Of a stretch of DNA of 60,655 bases, positions 1 through 9,051 are shown piece by piece. Each line of letters begins with the position of its first letter. Position 1 is the first letter of the stretch. The stretch covers positions 1 to 60,655 of the forward strand of contig JBBSIC010000015.1 in assembly GCA_038232275.1 (NCBI GenBank), given 5' to 3'. The DNA is from DATLGB01 sp038232275. Its GTDB lineage: Bacteria; Actinomycetota; Thermoleophilia; Solirubrobacterales; Solirubrobacteraceae. A program made the position numbers and the translations under genes. The notes beneath the pieces were generated by a model. The model made no database searches and was not told the origin of the DNA. It saw only the letters and a program-made list of their open reading frames with translations.

Positions 1-2
1 CC

Positions 3-1736
3 GCCGCGCCGGACACGCCGCCCGCCGCCGCGCCGGACGGCCCGCGCGCCGTCGTGGTCCTGGCCGCCGCCGCCGCGCTCGTCGCGGCGGGCGCCGCGGC
101 GGCCTTCCTGCGCTACCACGCCGCGGAGCCCACCGTCTCCAGCGACGCTCTGAACTTCCAGATCCCGCAGGTGGCGCGCTGGATCCAGTCCGGCTCGATG
201 TGGGAGCTCGACCAGTTCTTCCCGGACTACTCCAACGCGACCTACCCCCACCACGGCAACCTGCTGCTGCTCGCCGTCGTGCTGCCGTTCAAGGCGGCGT
301 TCCTCGCGCGTCTGGTGCCCGTGCCCTTCGCCGTGCTGACGTGCGCGGGCGTCTACGCGTGCGCCCGCGAGCTGGGGGCTGCCCGCGCCTGGGCGCTGCT
401 GGCCGCGGCGCTGCCGGCCGCCACGCCGATCTTCTTGCGGGTCGCGCTCGACGGCGCGAACACCGACACCCCGATGACCTTCTTCGTCGTCGCGGCCGCG
501 CTCTTTTTGCTGCGCCACCACCGCACGCGGGGGCGCCCGGACCTCGTGCTGGCCGGCCTCGCGCTCGGGCTCGCCCTGGGGACGAAGTGGTACGCGCTGA
601 CCGCCCTGCCGCCCATGCTCGTGGTGTGGGCGGTCGCCGCGCGCCTCGGCGGCGTCCCGTGGCGCCGCCTCGCCGCCGACGCCGCGTGGCTGGCCGGGCT
701 GGCGCTGGCCGCCGGCGGGATCTGGCTCGTGCGCAACTGGGTCCAGGCGGGCAACCCGCTGTTCCCGCAGCCGCTCGGGCCGCTGACCGCGCCGCGCGAC
801 GTCATCCGCGAGCGGGCCGGATCCTCGCTCGCTGACTACGCCTTCGACGGCCACGTCTGGTCGACGTACCTGCGCCCGCAGTTCGACCGCTTCTTCGCGG
901 CGCCGGGCTACGTGATGACGGCCGCGCCGCTGCTCGGGCTCGTCCTGGCGTGGCGGCGGCGCTGCGGCCGCGCGGCGGCGCTGTCGCTGGCAGCCCTCGC
1001 GGCGCTCGGCGTCTACTACGTGATGACCTACAGCGCCTTCGGGCCGAAGGGCGCGCCCGTGCTCGCCTTCGCGTCGATGCGCTACGCGGTGCCGGCCCTG
1101 CTGCTCGGCGCGGTGGTGCTCGCGTGGGCGGGGACGCAGGCACCGGGGGTGGCCGGGCTGCTCCTGGCGGCCGGGCTGGTGCTCGCCGTCCTGCTCGGCG
1201 TGCGCGAGGAGTACCGCCCGGCGCTCGGCTACGGGGCGCTCGTGGCCGGGATCGCCGCCGTCGGGCTGGCGGCCTGGGCGGCCTGGGCGGCGCGGGCGCG
1301 GCCACGCGCCGCGCTCGCCGCGGCGGCCATGCTCGCCCTGCTCGGCGCCGGCCTCGTGCATGTCCGCGCCTCAGATCGCGGCTACGCCGCGCTGGACCCG
1401 GTGATCGCCTGGATCGAGGCGCACGCCCCGACCGGGCGCCGCGTCGCGCTCGCGGGGGTCTGGTCGGTGCAGGGCGTCTCGCCGGTCCTGCCGGCCTTCG
1501 GCCCGCGGCTGGGCAACGAGGTCGCCTTCGCCGGCCCCTTCCGGCAGCACATGCTGCGGGCGGAGACCGATCCGCAGCGCTTCGAGGGGCGCCTGCGCGA
1601 CGGGCGCTACGACCTGTTGATCGTCGGGCGCGGCAGCCGGCCGACCGGCCGGCCCGCGCCCGAGGAGCAGTGGGCGCGGGCGGCGGGCTTCAGGCCGGTG
1701 GTGGCGTCTGCGCGGCTGGCGCTGCTGCGGCGGTAG
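3..1736 (+). CDS. Polytopic membrane glycosyltransferase-like protein (5' partial)
   Basis: The reading frame is open to the left edge of the window, and the residues before the first GTG (position 54) are Pro/Ala-rich. The gene therefore probably starts outside the window. The protein shows about ten hydrophobic segments separated by short Arg-rich loops and ends with a soluble tail of about 130 residues. This resembles ArnT/GT39-type lipid-carrier-dependent glycosyltransferases. A loop after the first membrane segment holds the acidic 'SSDALNFQIPQ' stretch, where this fold keeps its catalytic Asp/Glu. It is convergent with the DUF2510 gene downstream. Donor and acceptor cannot be deduced. 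The family assignment rests on topology and is moderately secure. Confidence 0.6.
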   Translation, partial: AAPDTPPAAAPDGPRAVVVLAAAAALVAAGAAAAFLRYHAAEPTVSSDALNFQIPQVARWIQSGSMWELDQFFPDYSNATYPHHGNLLLLAVVLPFKAAFLARLVPVPFAVLTCAGVYACARELGAARAWALLAAALPAATPIFLRVALDGANTDTPMTFFVVAAALFLLRHHRTRGRPDLVLAGLALGLALGTKWYALTALPPMLVVWAVAARLGGVPWRRLAADAAWLAGLALAAGGIWLVRNWVQAGNPLFPQPLGPLTAPRDVIRERAGSSLADYAFDGHVWSTYLRPQFDRFFAAPGYVMTAAPLLGLVLAWRRRCGRAAALSLAALAALGVYYVMTYSAFGPKGAPVLAFASMRYAVPALLLGAVVLAWAGTQAPGVAGLLLAAGLVLAVLLGVREEYRPALGYGALVAGIAAVGLAAWAAWAARARPRAALAAAAMLALLGAGLVHVRASDRGYAALDPVIAWIEAHAPTGRRVALAGVWSVQGVSPVLPAFGPRLGNEVAFAGPFRQHMLRAETDPQRFEGRLRDGRYDLLIVGRGSRPTGRPAPEEQWARAAGFRPVVASARLALLRR

Positions 1737-1797
1737 CGCCTTGCCTCGGCGTCAGCGAGCGCGGGTGGCTTCGATCTCGCGCCGCCGCCGCTCATCC

Positions 1798-1830
1798 GCA
1801 GATTCGGCATCTATTTGATGCCGTATCTGC
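1798..1830. terminator. Interrupted inverted repeat between convergent genes
   Basis: The repeat reads GCAGAT-TC-GGCATC-TATTT-GATGCC-GT-ATCTGC: two perfect 6-bp arms on each side, a symmetric 2x2 internal mismatch and a 5-nt loop. It sits between two convergent stop codons (1736 and 1869). It could terminate transcription from both sides, although no T-tract follows on either strand. A protein-binding palindrome is the alternative. Confidence 0.45.
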
Positions 1831-1868
1831 GACCGGCGCGGAATCCCCTCGCCGGCGCGGCTCCCGCG

Positions 1869-2885
1869 TCAGCGTTCACGAAGTCCGCGACCGGCCCTAG
1901 CGTTTCCCGCCGCGGAGCGCAGGACGGACGCGTTCGCGAGCACCAGAATGAGTCCGGCGTCCAGCGCGAGCAGGATGCCCGGCGCGCGCCCGAAGTCGCT
2001 GACGATGTGCAGGCCGCTCACGAACACCATGCGGTACACGATCAGCACGGAGGCGACGGCAGCCGCGATGGCCACCGCGAGGGGCATCGCCGAGGGGAGG
2101 GCCCCCGAGGACACCGGCCCCAGCCCGAGCGTGGCCAGGCCGGCGAGGACGGCCGCGACCCCGATGACGAACAGGATCCAGTCGATGACTTCCAGGGCCA
2201 CGAAGCCCGACGCGCTCACGAAGTCGGAGTGGTACCACGGCAGCAGCAGCGAGAGGACGAGCAGCGCGCCGCCGGCAACCATCAGCAGGCCGACGAGCCG
2301 GGGCGGAAGCGTCGTGTCCTGGAGGCCCTTCACGCCGCCGCGCAGGTCGGTCACCGCGAAGGCCGCCGCGCCGAGCCAGATCAGGAGGCCGACGACGAAC
2401 AGCAAGAACGAGAAGTAGGACAGGACGAAGTAGGCGACCGTGGCGGCGATCAGGCCGAAGGCCAGCGGACGCTTGGCGTCGTCGACGCCCAGGTACAGAT
2501 GGCCGGAGCCGGGGACGACGACGCTGAGGATCGTCGCCACCTCGGGCGACTTCGCTGTAGCGGGCGAAGGCCTCGAGCCCTCCCGGGCAGCGCCGGCCGT
2601 GCCGGCGCCCGGTGTCCCCGGGGGGACGCCGCCGGGCGCGGCGGACTCCGACGTCGGGCCGGGGATGACCGGCTCGGGGGCCGGCGTCGCGGCGGCGGGC
2701 CGGACCTCCGTGGCGGGCGGCGTGGCCTCCGCGGCCGGCGTGGCCGGCGGGGTCACGTAGGCCACCGGGTCCGAGGACATCTGGCCCTTGTCGGAGACGT
2801 GGTCGGTCCACTGGGTCCCGTCCCAGTAGCGGTATTCATGTCGGGCGCGGGGATCGGGCTGCCAGCCCGGTGGCGATGAGCTCAT
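1869..2885 (-). CDS. DUF2510 domain multi-pass membrane protein
   Basis: The 338-residue protein opens with a DUF2510 motif (PPGWQPDP....YRYWDGTQWTDHV, about residues 5-32). A Pro/Ala/Thr-rich linker runs to about residue 110, and five or six membrane segments follow. The first hydrophobic stretch (ILSVVVPGSGHLYLG) is of the TM2-like type found in many actinobacterial membrane proteins. The start was chosen because its ATG overlaps the TGA of the upstream GH15 gene (ATGA). This implies translational coupling and one transcript. DUF2510 is often N-terminal in actinobacterial envelope proteins but has no settled function. No enzymatic motif is visible. Confidence 0.75.
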   Translation of the reverse strand: MSSSPPGWQPDPRARHEYRYWDGTQWTDHVSDKGQMSSDPVAYVTPPATPAAEATPPATEVRPAAATPAPEPVIPGPTSESAAPGGVPPGTPGAGTAGAAREGSRPSPATAKSPEVATILSVVVPGSGHLYLGVDDAKRPLAFGLIAATVAYFVLSYFSFLLFVVGLLIWLGAAAFAVTDLRGGVKGLQDTTLPPRLVGLLMVAGGALLVLSLLLPWYHSDFVSASGFVALEVIDWILFVIGVAAVLAGLATLGLGPVSSGALPSAMPLAVAIAAAVASVLIVYRMVFVSGLHIVSDFGRAPGILLALDAGLILVLANASVLRSAAGNARAGRGLRER

Positions 2886-4849
2886 GATCCGTCCTGGTTC
2901 GGGGTCTCGACACGGACTCCTACTCCCGGCGTGCGCACGCGCGCGAGGCGGCTGCCGAACGACAGCGGCTGCGCCCCCTCCGTCGCCTCGTCGGCGTGGA
3001 TCACGTGCATTACGGCGTTGATCAGCGCGAGGTGGGTGAATGCCTGCGGGAAGTTCCCGAGATGCCGGCCCGAGCGGGGATCGATCTCCTCCGCGTAGAG
3101 CCCGAGCATGCTGGCGTAGGACAGCAGCCGCTCGCACAGCTCGCGAGCGCGCACGACCTCGCCGATCTCACACAGCGCCGACACGAGCCAGAAGGAGCAG
3201 ATCGTGAACGTGCCCTCCTCGCCGTGCAGGCCGTCGTCGGTCTCCTCGACGCGGTAGCGCAGCACCATGCCCTCGTAGGTGAGCTCCTCGGCGATCGCCA
3301 GGACCGTCGCGCGGATGCGCGCGTCGGTCGGCGGCAGGAAGCGCACGAGCGGCATCAGCAGCACGGAGGCATCCAGCGCGTCGGTGTCGTAGTGCTGGGT
3401 GAACACGCCGCGGTCGTCGACGGCGTTGGCGCAGACGTCCGCGTGGATCTCGTCGGCGGCCTGCTGCCACGCCGACGCCCGCTCCCAGTCCTCGCGCATC
3501 TCGGCGAGCCGCGCGCCGCGGTCGGCGGCGACCCAGCACATGAGCTTGGAGGAGGTGAAGTGGCGCGGGTCGCCACGCACCTCCCAGAGGCCGCGATCGG
3601 GATGGCTCCAGTTCTTCAGGGCGGCCTCGACCTGCTTGCAGAGGATCGGCCACAAGCGCTCGGGCAGCGCGTCGCGCGATTTGGTGTGGAGGTAGATCGA
3701 GTCCAGCACCGCACCCCACACGTCGTGCTGGTCCTGGGCGAACGCGGCGTTGCCGATGCGCACGGGCCGCGCGTTCTCGTAGCCGGACAGGTGGTCTAGG
3801 GCGTGCTCGGTGAGGTCGGCACGCCCGTCGATCCCGTACATGATCTGCAGCCGGCCCTCGGCGTGCTCGGCGCAGTCGGCGATGAAATAGAAGAAGTCGT
3901 TGGCCTCCCAGTCGAAGCCCAGCGTGTACATCCCCCACAGCGCGAACGTCGCGTCGCGGATCCACGTGTAGCGGTAGTCCCAGTTGCGCTCGCCCTGGGG
4001 CGTCTCGGGCAGCGAGGTGGTCGCCGCGGCGATGATGGCTCCCGTTGGCGCGTAGGTGAGGCCCTTCAGCGTCAGCGCCGAGCGCTGCAGGTACGTGCGC
4101 CAAGGGTGGTCGGGGAACTCTCCGCGCGCGAGCCAGTGCTGCCAGTGGTGGGCGGTCCAGACCTGCCGCTCGTAGGCCTCGGGGTAGTCGCGCGGCGGGT
4201 CGTGCTCGCTCCAGGCCAGCGCGCAGAAGAGCTGCTCGCCCTCCTTCATCATGTGGCGCGCGGTCGCGCGCGGCCCCTCGATGCCGAGGTTGAGGTCGGA
4301 CACCATGCGCAGGTTGACGTCTCCGTGGCTGATGCGCGCCTCGTGGTAGTCCTCGCCCTCGTACGTCCAGCGGCCGCGCTCCAGGCCGTACTCGAAGGCC
4401 GGCTCGCAGTCCATCGTGATCTGGACCTCGCCGTTGACGCAGCGCACCGTTCGCAGGAGCACGTGGTCGGCGTCGTAGTCGGTGGGCGTGCGGCGGTGGG
4501 TGCCCGAGCGGTCGCCGGCGTGGTGCCAGGGGCCCATGACCAGCACGTCGCGCACGATCACCCAGCCGCCACGGGTATCCCAGCTCGTCTCGAGGATCAG
4601 CGTCCCCGGCAGGTAGCGTCGCGCGGCGGGCACCTTCACGTCGGTCGGGCCGATCCGAAACAGGCCCGCGTCCCGGTCCAGGATCGCCCCGAAGATGCTC
4701 GGGGAATCCATGCGCGGGAGGCACATCCACTCAACGTTGCCGCTGGGCGCGATCAGGGCACTGGACTCGCAGTCCGACAAAAAGCCGTAGTCCGCGATCG
4801 GGGGAAACGGACTGCGCTGGCGGTCCTGGGCGGCGGCGAGCTGTCGCAT
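2882..4849 (-). CDS. Glycoside hydrolase family 15 protein (glucoamylase/trehalase-like)
   Basis: The 655-residue protein has the normal length for prokaryotic GH15 enzymes. The N-terminal region (IADYGFLSDCESSALI...GNVEWMCLPRMDSPSIFG) is the typical beta-sandwich start. The (alpha/alpha)6 barrel follows with the signature NWDYRYTWIRDATFAL around residue 290. An EEGTFTICSFWLV block near the C-terminus carries the expected catalytic Glu. Such enzymes release glucose from alpha-glucans or cleave trehalose by inversion, and sequence alone does not separate the two. There is no signal peptide, so it should act in the cytoplasm. It is divergent from the secreted oxidase gene with about 110 bp between starts, and co-translated with the DUF2510 gene. 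Confidence 0.88.
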   Translation of the reverse strand: MRQLAAAQDRQRSPFPPIADYGFLSDCESSALIAPSGNVEWMCLPRMDSPSIFGAILDRDAGLFRIGPTDVKVPAARRYLPGTLILETSWDTRGGWVIVRDVLVMGPWHHAGDRSGTHRRTPTDYDADHVLLRTVRCVNGEVQITMDCEPAFEYGLERGRWTYEGEDYHEARISHGDVNLRMVSDLNLGIEGPRATARHMMKEGEQLFCALAWSEHDPPRDYPEAYERQVWTAHHWQHWLARGEFPDHPWRTYLQRSALTLKGLTYAPTGAIIAAATTSLPETPQGERNWDYRYTWIRDATFALWGMYTLGFDWEANDFFYFIADCAEHAEGRLQIMYGIDGRADLTEHALDHLSGYENARPVRIGNAAFAQDQHDVWGAVLDSIYLHTKSRDALPERLWPILCKQVEAALKNWSHPDRGLWEVRGDPRHFTSSKLMCWVAADRGARLAEMREDWERASAWQQAADEIHADVCANAVDDRGVFTQHYDTDALDASVLLMPLVRFLPPTDARIRATVLAIAEELTYEGMVLRYRVEETDDGLHGEEGTFTICSFWLVSALCEIGEVVRARELCERLLSYASMLGLYAEEIDPRSGRHLGNFPQAFTHLALINAVMHVIHADEATEGAQPLSFGSRLARVRTPGVGVRVETPNQDGS

Positions 4850-4958
4850 GCGGGAAGACTACGGCCCGCCCGGTTCGCACGCCAACGTTGCAGCGATCCG
4901 GTCGCTGGGTAGGCGCGCTACCGTCGGTGACATCGCGTCAACAGAAGGGGGACAGGGA

Positions 4959-7265
4959 ATGCAACGCGCCAGAAGCGCGGCGGGAGCTCTGACGCTGGCG
5001 GCCGTTCTGGCCGCTCCGGTGGGCGCATCCGCCGACAGCCCGGCGGCCAGGTCATCGGACACCACGGCGGCCGCGCTGACGGCCATCAAGCTGCTGGCGC
5101 CGCAGAACCGCGCCACCAGCGGCGGCCCGGCCTCCGTCGGCGAGTTCTCGCTGCCCAAGGCCGAGCCGACCGTCAACGGCACGAGGACCGACGCCAAGTG
5201 CGTCGAGGGGGGCGCGGCCAACTCGAGCCTCGGCAAGGGCCTGGTCTGCAAGCCCGCGGCGGGCACGCTCGTCAACCTGCCCAACGGCAGGATCCTCTAC
5301 TGGGACGCGCTGGAAGGCACGGAGAACAACCAGTTCTCGATCGTCGCCGAGGGCGGCAAGACCTTCACCAACGACTCCGCGCGCCTGCTGGACCTCGGCA
5401 AGGGCAACGCCAACTTCACGTGGTCGGAGCCGAAGCCGTTCGACGGCGGGGCAAACCCCCAGGGCAACCCGGGCGAGCCGCTGATCCCGGGCCTGCAGAC
5501 CAGCGAAAAGTACAACGACGGCGCGCTGTTCGGCAGCCACGAGTCCTTTTTGCCGGATGGCCGTCTGCTGATCCAGGGCGGCACGGACTACTCGCTGGAT
5601 CCCGGCGTCGACGGCATCCCGTTCGGCGCGGTCGAGCTGACGGGCCTCAAGGCCACGCGCATCTACGACCCCAAGACCAACACGTTCTCCCAGACCGGGG
5701 ACACCGCGAGCCGCCGCTGGTACCCGACGCTGCTGGAGATGGGCGACGGCTCCTACCTGAACTTCTCCGGCGTCGGCAAGCTGCTCAAGCCGGTCTACCC
5801 GGACCACCCGCTGGACTCGGGCACGAACGTCAGTCAGGTCGAGCGCTACGACCCGGCGTCGGGCAAGTGGAGCATGCTCCCGCGCAGCGCGGACTTCGAT
5901 CTGCCGCTGTACCCGCGCATGCACCTGCTCCCCGACGGCCACGCGTTCTTCAACGCCAACGGCCAGGACTTCAACCCGTTCGGGCAGTCCGTCGGCGAGC
6001 TCAACTGGGAGCAGCTGGCGTCGCTGGATCCCAAGACGAACACGTGGAAGAACCTGGGCTTGCCGAACACGACGACGCCGCTGGGTCCAGGCTTCCGCGG
6101 CTCGACCTCGTCGACGATGCTGCCGCTGACGGCCGACGCCAAGGGTGACTACACGAAGGCCAGCTTCCTGACGGCCGGCGGCGTGCTGGGGCCCTCGCCG
6201 GGCAGCTACTTCCCGACGGCCGAGTCGTCGATCACGACGATCGACACCGCGGGCGGCACGGAGAAGGCGTCCCAGAGGCGCACCGGCCCGCTCAACCAGT
6301 CGCGCTGGTTCGGCCAGAACGTCCTGCTGCCCACAGGCCAGGTCATCGTGTTCTCCGGCGCCAACGCCGACGAGGTCGTCGGGCCGGGCACCGAGATCCC
6401 GATCCAGCAGGCCGAGATGTTCGACCCCGCCACCAACAAGTGGCGGCCGATCGCCGTCCAGCACAACCCGCGGACCTATCACAACACCGCGGTGCTGCTG
6501 CCCAGCGGCGAGGTGCTCGTCGGCGGTCACGCGACGATCTCCACGCTGTACCTCAACAACACGACGCTGCCGGGGTTCGCGCCGCACGACGGCCGCGATC
6601 CGTCCTTCGAGATCTACAAGCCGCCGTACCTGTTCTACGGCGACCGGCCGGAGATCGTGTCGACGCCGAAGCTCATGGGCTACGGCCGCACGTTCGACCT
6701 CGACGTCAAGGGCGATCCGGCGAAGATCGCAAGCGTCGCGCTCGTGCGCAACACGGCGATCACGCACATCGTGGACGCCGACCAGCGCACGGTCATGCTC
6801 AAGGTCGTCGGACACGGCGGCCACACGATCACGGTGCAGACGCCGCCCAACGCCAACATCGCGCCGGCCGGGCCGTACATGCTGTTCGCCAACGGCGACA
6901 CCGCGAAGGGCCTCGCGCCCTCCGTGGCCAAGCAGTTGTTCGTCACGACCGACGGCGCCAAGGCCGACCAGGCGGCGCTCCGGCACGCGCACGCCACGTG
7001 CGCGAGCCACCGGGCGTTTCGCATCCACGTGCGCAAGTCGCTGCGCAGGCATCTGCGCAAGACGGTCATCACCGTCAACGGCAAGCAGGTCAAGACGCTG
7101 CGCAACGGCAGGACCGGGACCCGCCTGTCGCTCAAGGGCTTCAAGCGGGGGCGCACCGTGGTCAAGCTCCGCATGACCTACAAGGGCGGGCGCAAGCTCA
7201 CCGACACCCGCGTCTTCCACCCCTGCACCTCGGGGGTCGGGCACAAGAAGCGCAAGCACGGCTAG
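4959..7265 (+). CDS. Secreted galactose oxidase/glyoxal oxidase-like protein, radical Cys replaced
   Basis: ATG 4959 follows a purine-rich ribosome site (AAGGGGGACAGGGA) and begins a clean Sec signal peptide cut near ASA-DS. The 768-residue product has a kelch-type beta-propeller (about residues 60-570) and then a DUF1929 early-set domain. Copper-ligand positions of galactose oxidase are recognisable: Tyr255 (RRWYPTL), Tyr507-His508 (RTYHNTAV) and His603 (THIVDADQR). The Cys that cross-links to the first Tyr in active enzymes is Gly192 here (LFGSHESFLPDG). The last 100 residues form a basic module bracketed by two Cys. It is tail-to-tail with the VOC gene, overlapping 4 bp. It may be a radical-less copper protein or a non-catalytic surface protein. 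Confidence 0.82.
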   Translation: MQRARSAAGALTLAAVLAAPVGASADSPAARSSDTTAAALTAIKLLAPQNRATSGGPASVGEFSLPKAEPTVNGTRTDAKCVEGGAANSSLGKGLVCKPAAGTLVNLPNGRILYWDALEGTENNQFSIVAEGGKTFTNDSARLLDLGKGNANFTWSEPKPFDGGANPQGNPGEPLIPGLQTSEKYNDGALFGSHESFLPDGRLLIQGGTDYSLDPGVDGIPFGAVELTGLKATRIYDPKTNTFSQTGDTASRRWYPTLLEMGDGSYLNFSGVGKLLKPVYPDHPLDSGTNVSQVERYDPASGKWSMLPRSADFDLPLYPRMHLLPDGHAFFNANGQDFNPFGQSVGELNWEQLASLDPKTNTWKNLGLPNTTTPLGPGFRGSTSSTMLPLTADAKGDYTKASFLTAGGVLGPSPGSYFPTAESSITTIDTAGGTEKASQRRTGPLNQSRWFGQNVLLPTGQVIVFSGANADEVVGPGTEIPIQQAEMFDPATNKWRPIAVQHNPRTYHNTAVLLPSGEVLVGGHATISTLYLNNTTLPGFAPHDGRDPSFEIYKPPYLFYGDRPEIVSTPKLMGYGRTFDLDVKGDPAKIASVALVRNTAITHIVDADQRTVMLKVVGHGGHTITVQTPPNANIAPAGPYMLFANGDTAKGLAPSVAKQLFVTTDGAKADQAALRHAHATCASHRAFRIHVRKSLRRHLRKTVITVNGKQVKTLRNGRTGTRLSLKGFKRGRTVVKLRMTYKGGRKLTDTRVFHPCTSGVGHKKRKHG

Positions 7266-7625
7266 CGACCGTCGCCCTGGTGCACGGCCTCGGCGCTGTT
7301 GCCGTCGGGGTCGAGCAGGAAGGCGCCGTAGTAGTCCTCGAGGTACTGCGGCCGCGGGCCGGGCGCGCCGTCGTCGGCGTACCCGGCCGCGGTCCCCGCG
7401 CGCCAGAACGCGTCGACGTGGGCGCGCGAGGGCGCGGTGAAGGCGAGGTGCAGGCCGCGCGTGACGCCCCGCCCATCCCCGGCCTGGGCGAGGGAGAAGT
7501 CCTCCCACTCGGTGAAGGCGCCGGCCGCGGTGGTCGCGCTCGACCCCGAGCGTCCGCAGAACCGTCGCGTAGAAGCGCTCCGACGCCTCCCGGTCGGCGG
7601 CGCCGAGCGTCACGTCGTCGAACAC
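7262..7625 (-). pseudogene. VOC (glyoxalase/bleomycin-resistance) protein, frameshifted
   Basis: The first frame, from GTG 7625, gives MFDDVTLGAADREASERFYA, a typical VOC N-terminus. Coding sense then moves to another frame, which reads GAFTEWEDFSLAQAGDGRGV and later PQYLEDYYGAFLLDPDGN before a stop at 7262. The switch lies within about 7522-7545, and one extra base explains it. The repaired product would be about 120 residues, normal for a single VOC domain. Its start overlaps the end of the FAD-oxidase gene by 16 bp, and its end overlaps the oxidase gene on the other strand. It is either a recent pseudogene or a one-base sequence error. Confidence 0.75.
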
Positions 7626-8959
7626 AGCACCGCCCCCGGGTTCAGCAGCCCGGCCGGGTCCAGCGCGCGTTTGATCGCCCGCATGGCGGCAACCTCCTCA
7701 ACGCCGCGCGCCCGCTCGAGCCAGCGCGCCTTCGCGACGCCGACGCCGTGCTCGGCCGAGATCGTGCCGCCCAGCTCGAGCACCAGCTCGAGCACCGCGT
7801 CGTCGGCCGTCTCGTCGTCGGCGGATGGGCCGAGCAGGTTCACGTGCACGTTGCCGTCTCCGAGGTGGCCGAAGAGGAAGGGCTGGGCGTCGCCGACCAC
7901 CCCCGGCACGGCCGCCACGAACTCCTCGAGGCGCGCCAGCGGGACGCCGACGTCGAGCTTGTGCGGGACGCCGGCCGCGCCGATCGCCTCGGGCAGTCCT
8001 TCGCGCAGCCTCCACAGTTCGTCGCGCGAGGCGCTGTCGCCGGCCACCACCGCGCCGTCGAGCGCGCCCGCCGCCTCCAGCGCGGCCGCGAGCTCCTCCG
8101 TCGGATCCTCGCGCGCGGCGACCTCGGCGAGCACGTAGATCGGCGCGCGCTCGCGCATGGGCGCGGCGCGCCGCTGGTGTGCCAGGACGAGCGAGAGGCC
8201 GTCGTCGGTGAGAAAGTCGCACGCCTCGAGCGAGGGGGCCTGGGCGCGCAGGACGCCGAGCAGCGCCGCCGCCGCCCGCACCGACGCCACGGGCACGAGC
8301 GCCGCGACGCGCTTGTCCAGTCGCGGCACCGTGCGCCAGCGCACCGCGGTGATCACCCCGAGCGTGCCCTCCGAGCCGACCAGCAGACCCGGCAGGTCGT
8401 AGCCGGCGTTGTCCTTGAGCAACCCGCTCATCCGCCCGATCCGCGAGCCGTCGGCCAGCACCGCCTCCAGGCCCGCCACCCGCGCCCGCGCCGTCCCGTG
8501 GCGCAGCGCCCGCGCGCCCCCGGCATCGCACGCGACCACGCCGCCGACCGTGCACGAGTCGCGCGCCCCGAAGTCCAGGCCCGCGTCCTGGCGCGCGTCG
8601 GCGGCGGCCGCCTGCAGCGCGCCCAGGGTCGCCCCCGCGCCGACGGTCACCTGCCCGAGCGCCGCGTCGACGGCGCCGACGGCCGCGAGTCGGGTCAGGG
8701 ACAGGAGCACCTCGCCGTTGCGGGGGACGCCGCCGCCCACCAGCCCGGTATTGCCGCCCTGGGGCACGATCGCCGCGCCGGCCTCCGCGCACACGCGCAC
8801 CACCGCCGCGACCTCGTCGGCGTCCGCGGGGCGCACGACGACGCGCGCCCGACCGCGGAAGCGCCCGGTCCAGTCCGTCTCGAAGGCCGAGATCAGCTCG
8901 GGGTCGTCGAGCGCATGCCGGTCGCCGACGACGGCGGCGAGGGCGCGGCGCAGATCCAT
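7610..8959 (-). CDS. FAD-binding oxidase/dehydrogenase (GlcD/D-2-hydroxyacid type)
   Basis: The 449-residue protein has the FAD_binding_4 plus FAD-oxidase_C architecture of D-lactate, glycolate or D-2-hydroxyglutarate dehydrogenases. The PCMH FAD-binding motif PQGGNTGLVGGG lies near residue 67. CTVGGVVACDAGG follows near 135 and GLLVGSEGTLGVIT near 190. The C-terminal half carries HLGDGNVHVNLLG, which contributes metal/substrate histidines in this family. It would oxidise a D-2-hydroxy acid using FAD, probably passing electrons to the respiratory chain. The substrate is not decidable. It is the first gene of a short minus-strand pair with the broken VOC gene. Confidence 0.85.
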   Translation of the reverse strand: MDLRRALAAVVGDRHALDDPELISAFETDWTGRFRGRARVVVRPADADEVAAVVRVCAEAGAAIVPQGGNTGLVGGGVPRNGEVLLSLTRLAAVGAVDAALGQVTVGAGATLGALQAAAADARQDAGLDFGARDSCTVGGVVACDAGGARALRHGTARARVAGLEAVLADGSRIGRMSGLLKDNAGYDLPGLLVGSEGTLGVITAVRWRTVPRLDKRVAALVPVASVRAAAALLGVLRAQAPSLEACDFLTDDGLSLVLAHQRRAAPMRERAPIYVLAEVAAREDPTEELAAALEAAGALDGAVVAGDSASRDELWRLREGLPEAIGAAGVPHKLDVGVPLARLEEFVAAVPGVVGDAQPFLFGHLGDGNVHVNLLGPSADDETADDAVLELVLELGGTISAEHGVGVAKARWLERARGVEEVAAMRAIKRALDPAGLLNPGAVLCSTT

Positions 8960-9051
8960 GTCGTGGCACGCTACCCGGCGATGCCCGCCGAGACCGCCTT
9001 CGCCCTCGGGACCACGCCCGTGAAGATGACCCGAGCTGGTAAGACATCGAA

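Noticed and set aside
5052..7262. Very long minus-strand open frame opposite the oxidase gene
   Set aside because: It is an antisense shadow typical of high-GC coding sequence; only the first part (from 7625) has VOC similarity.
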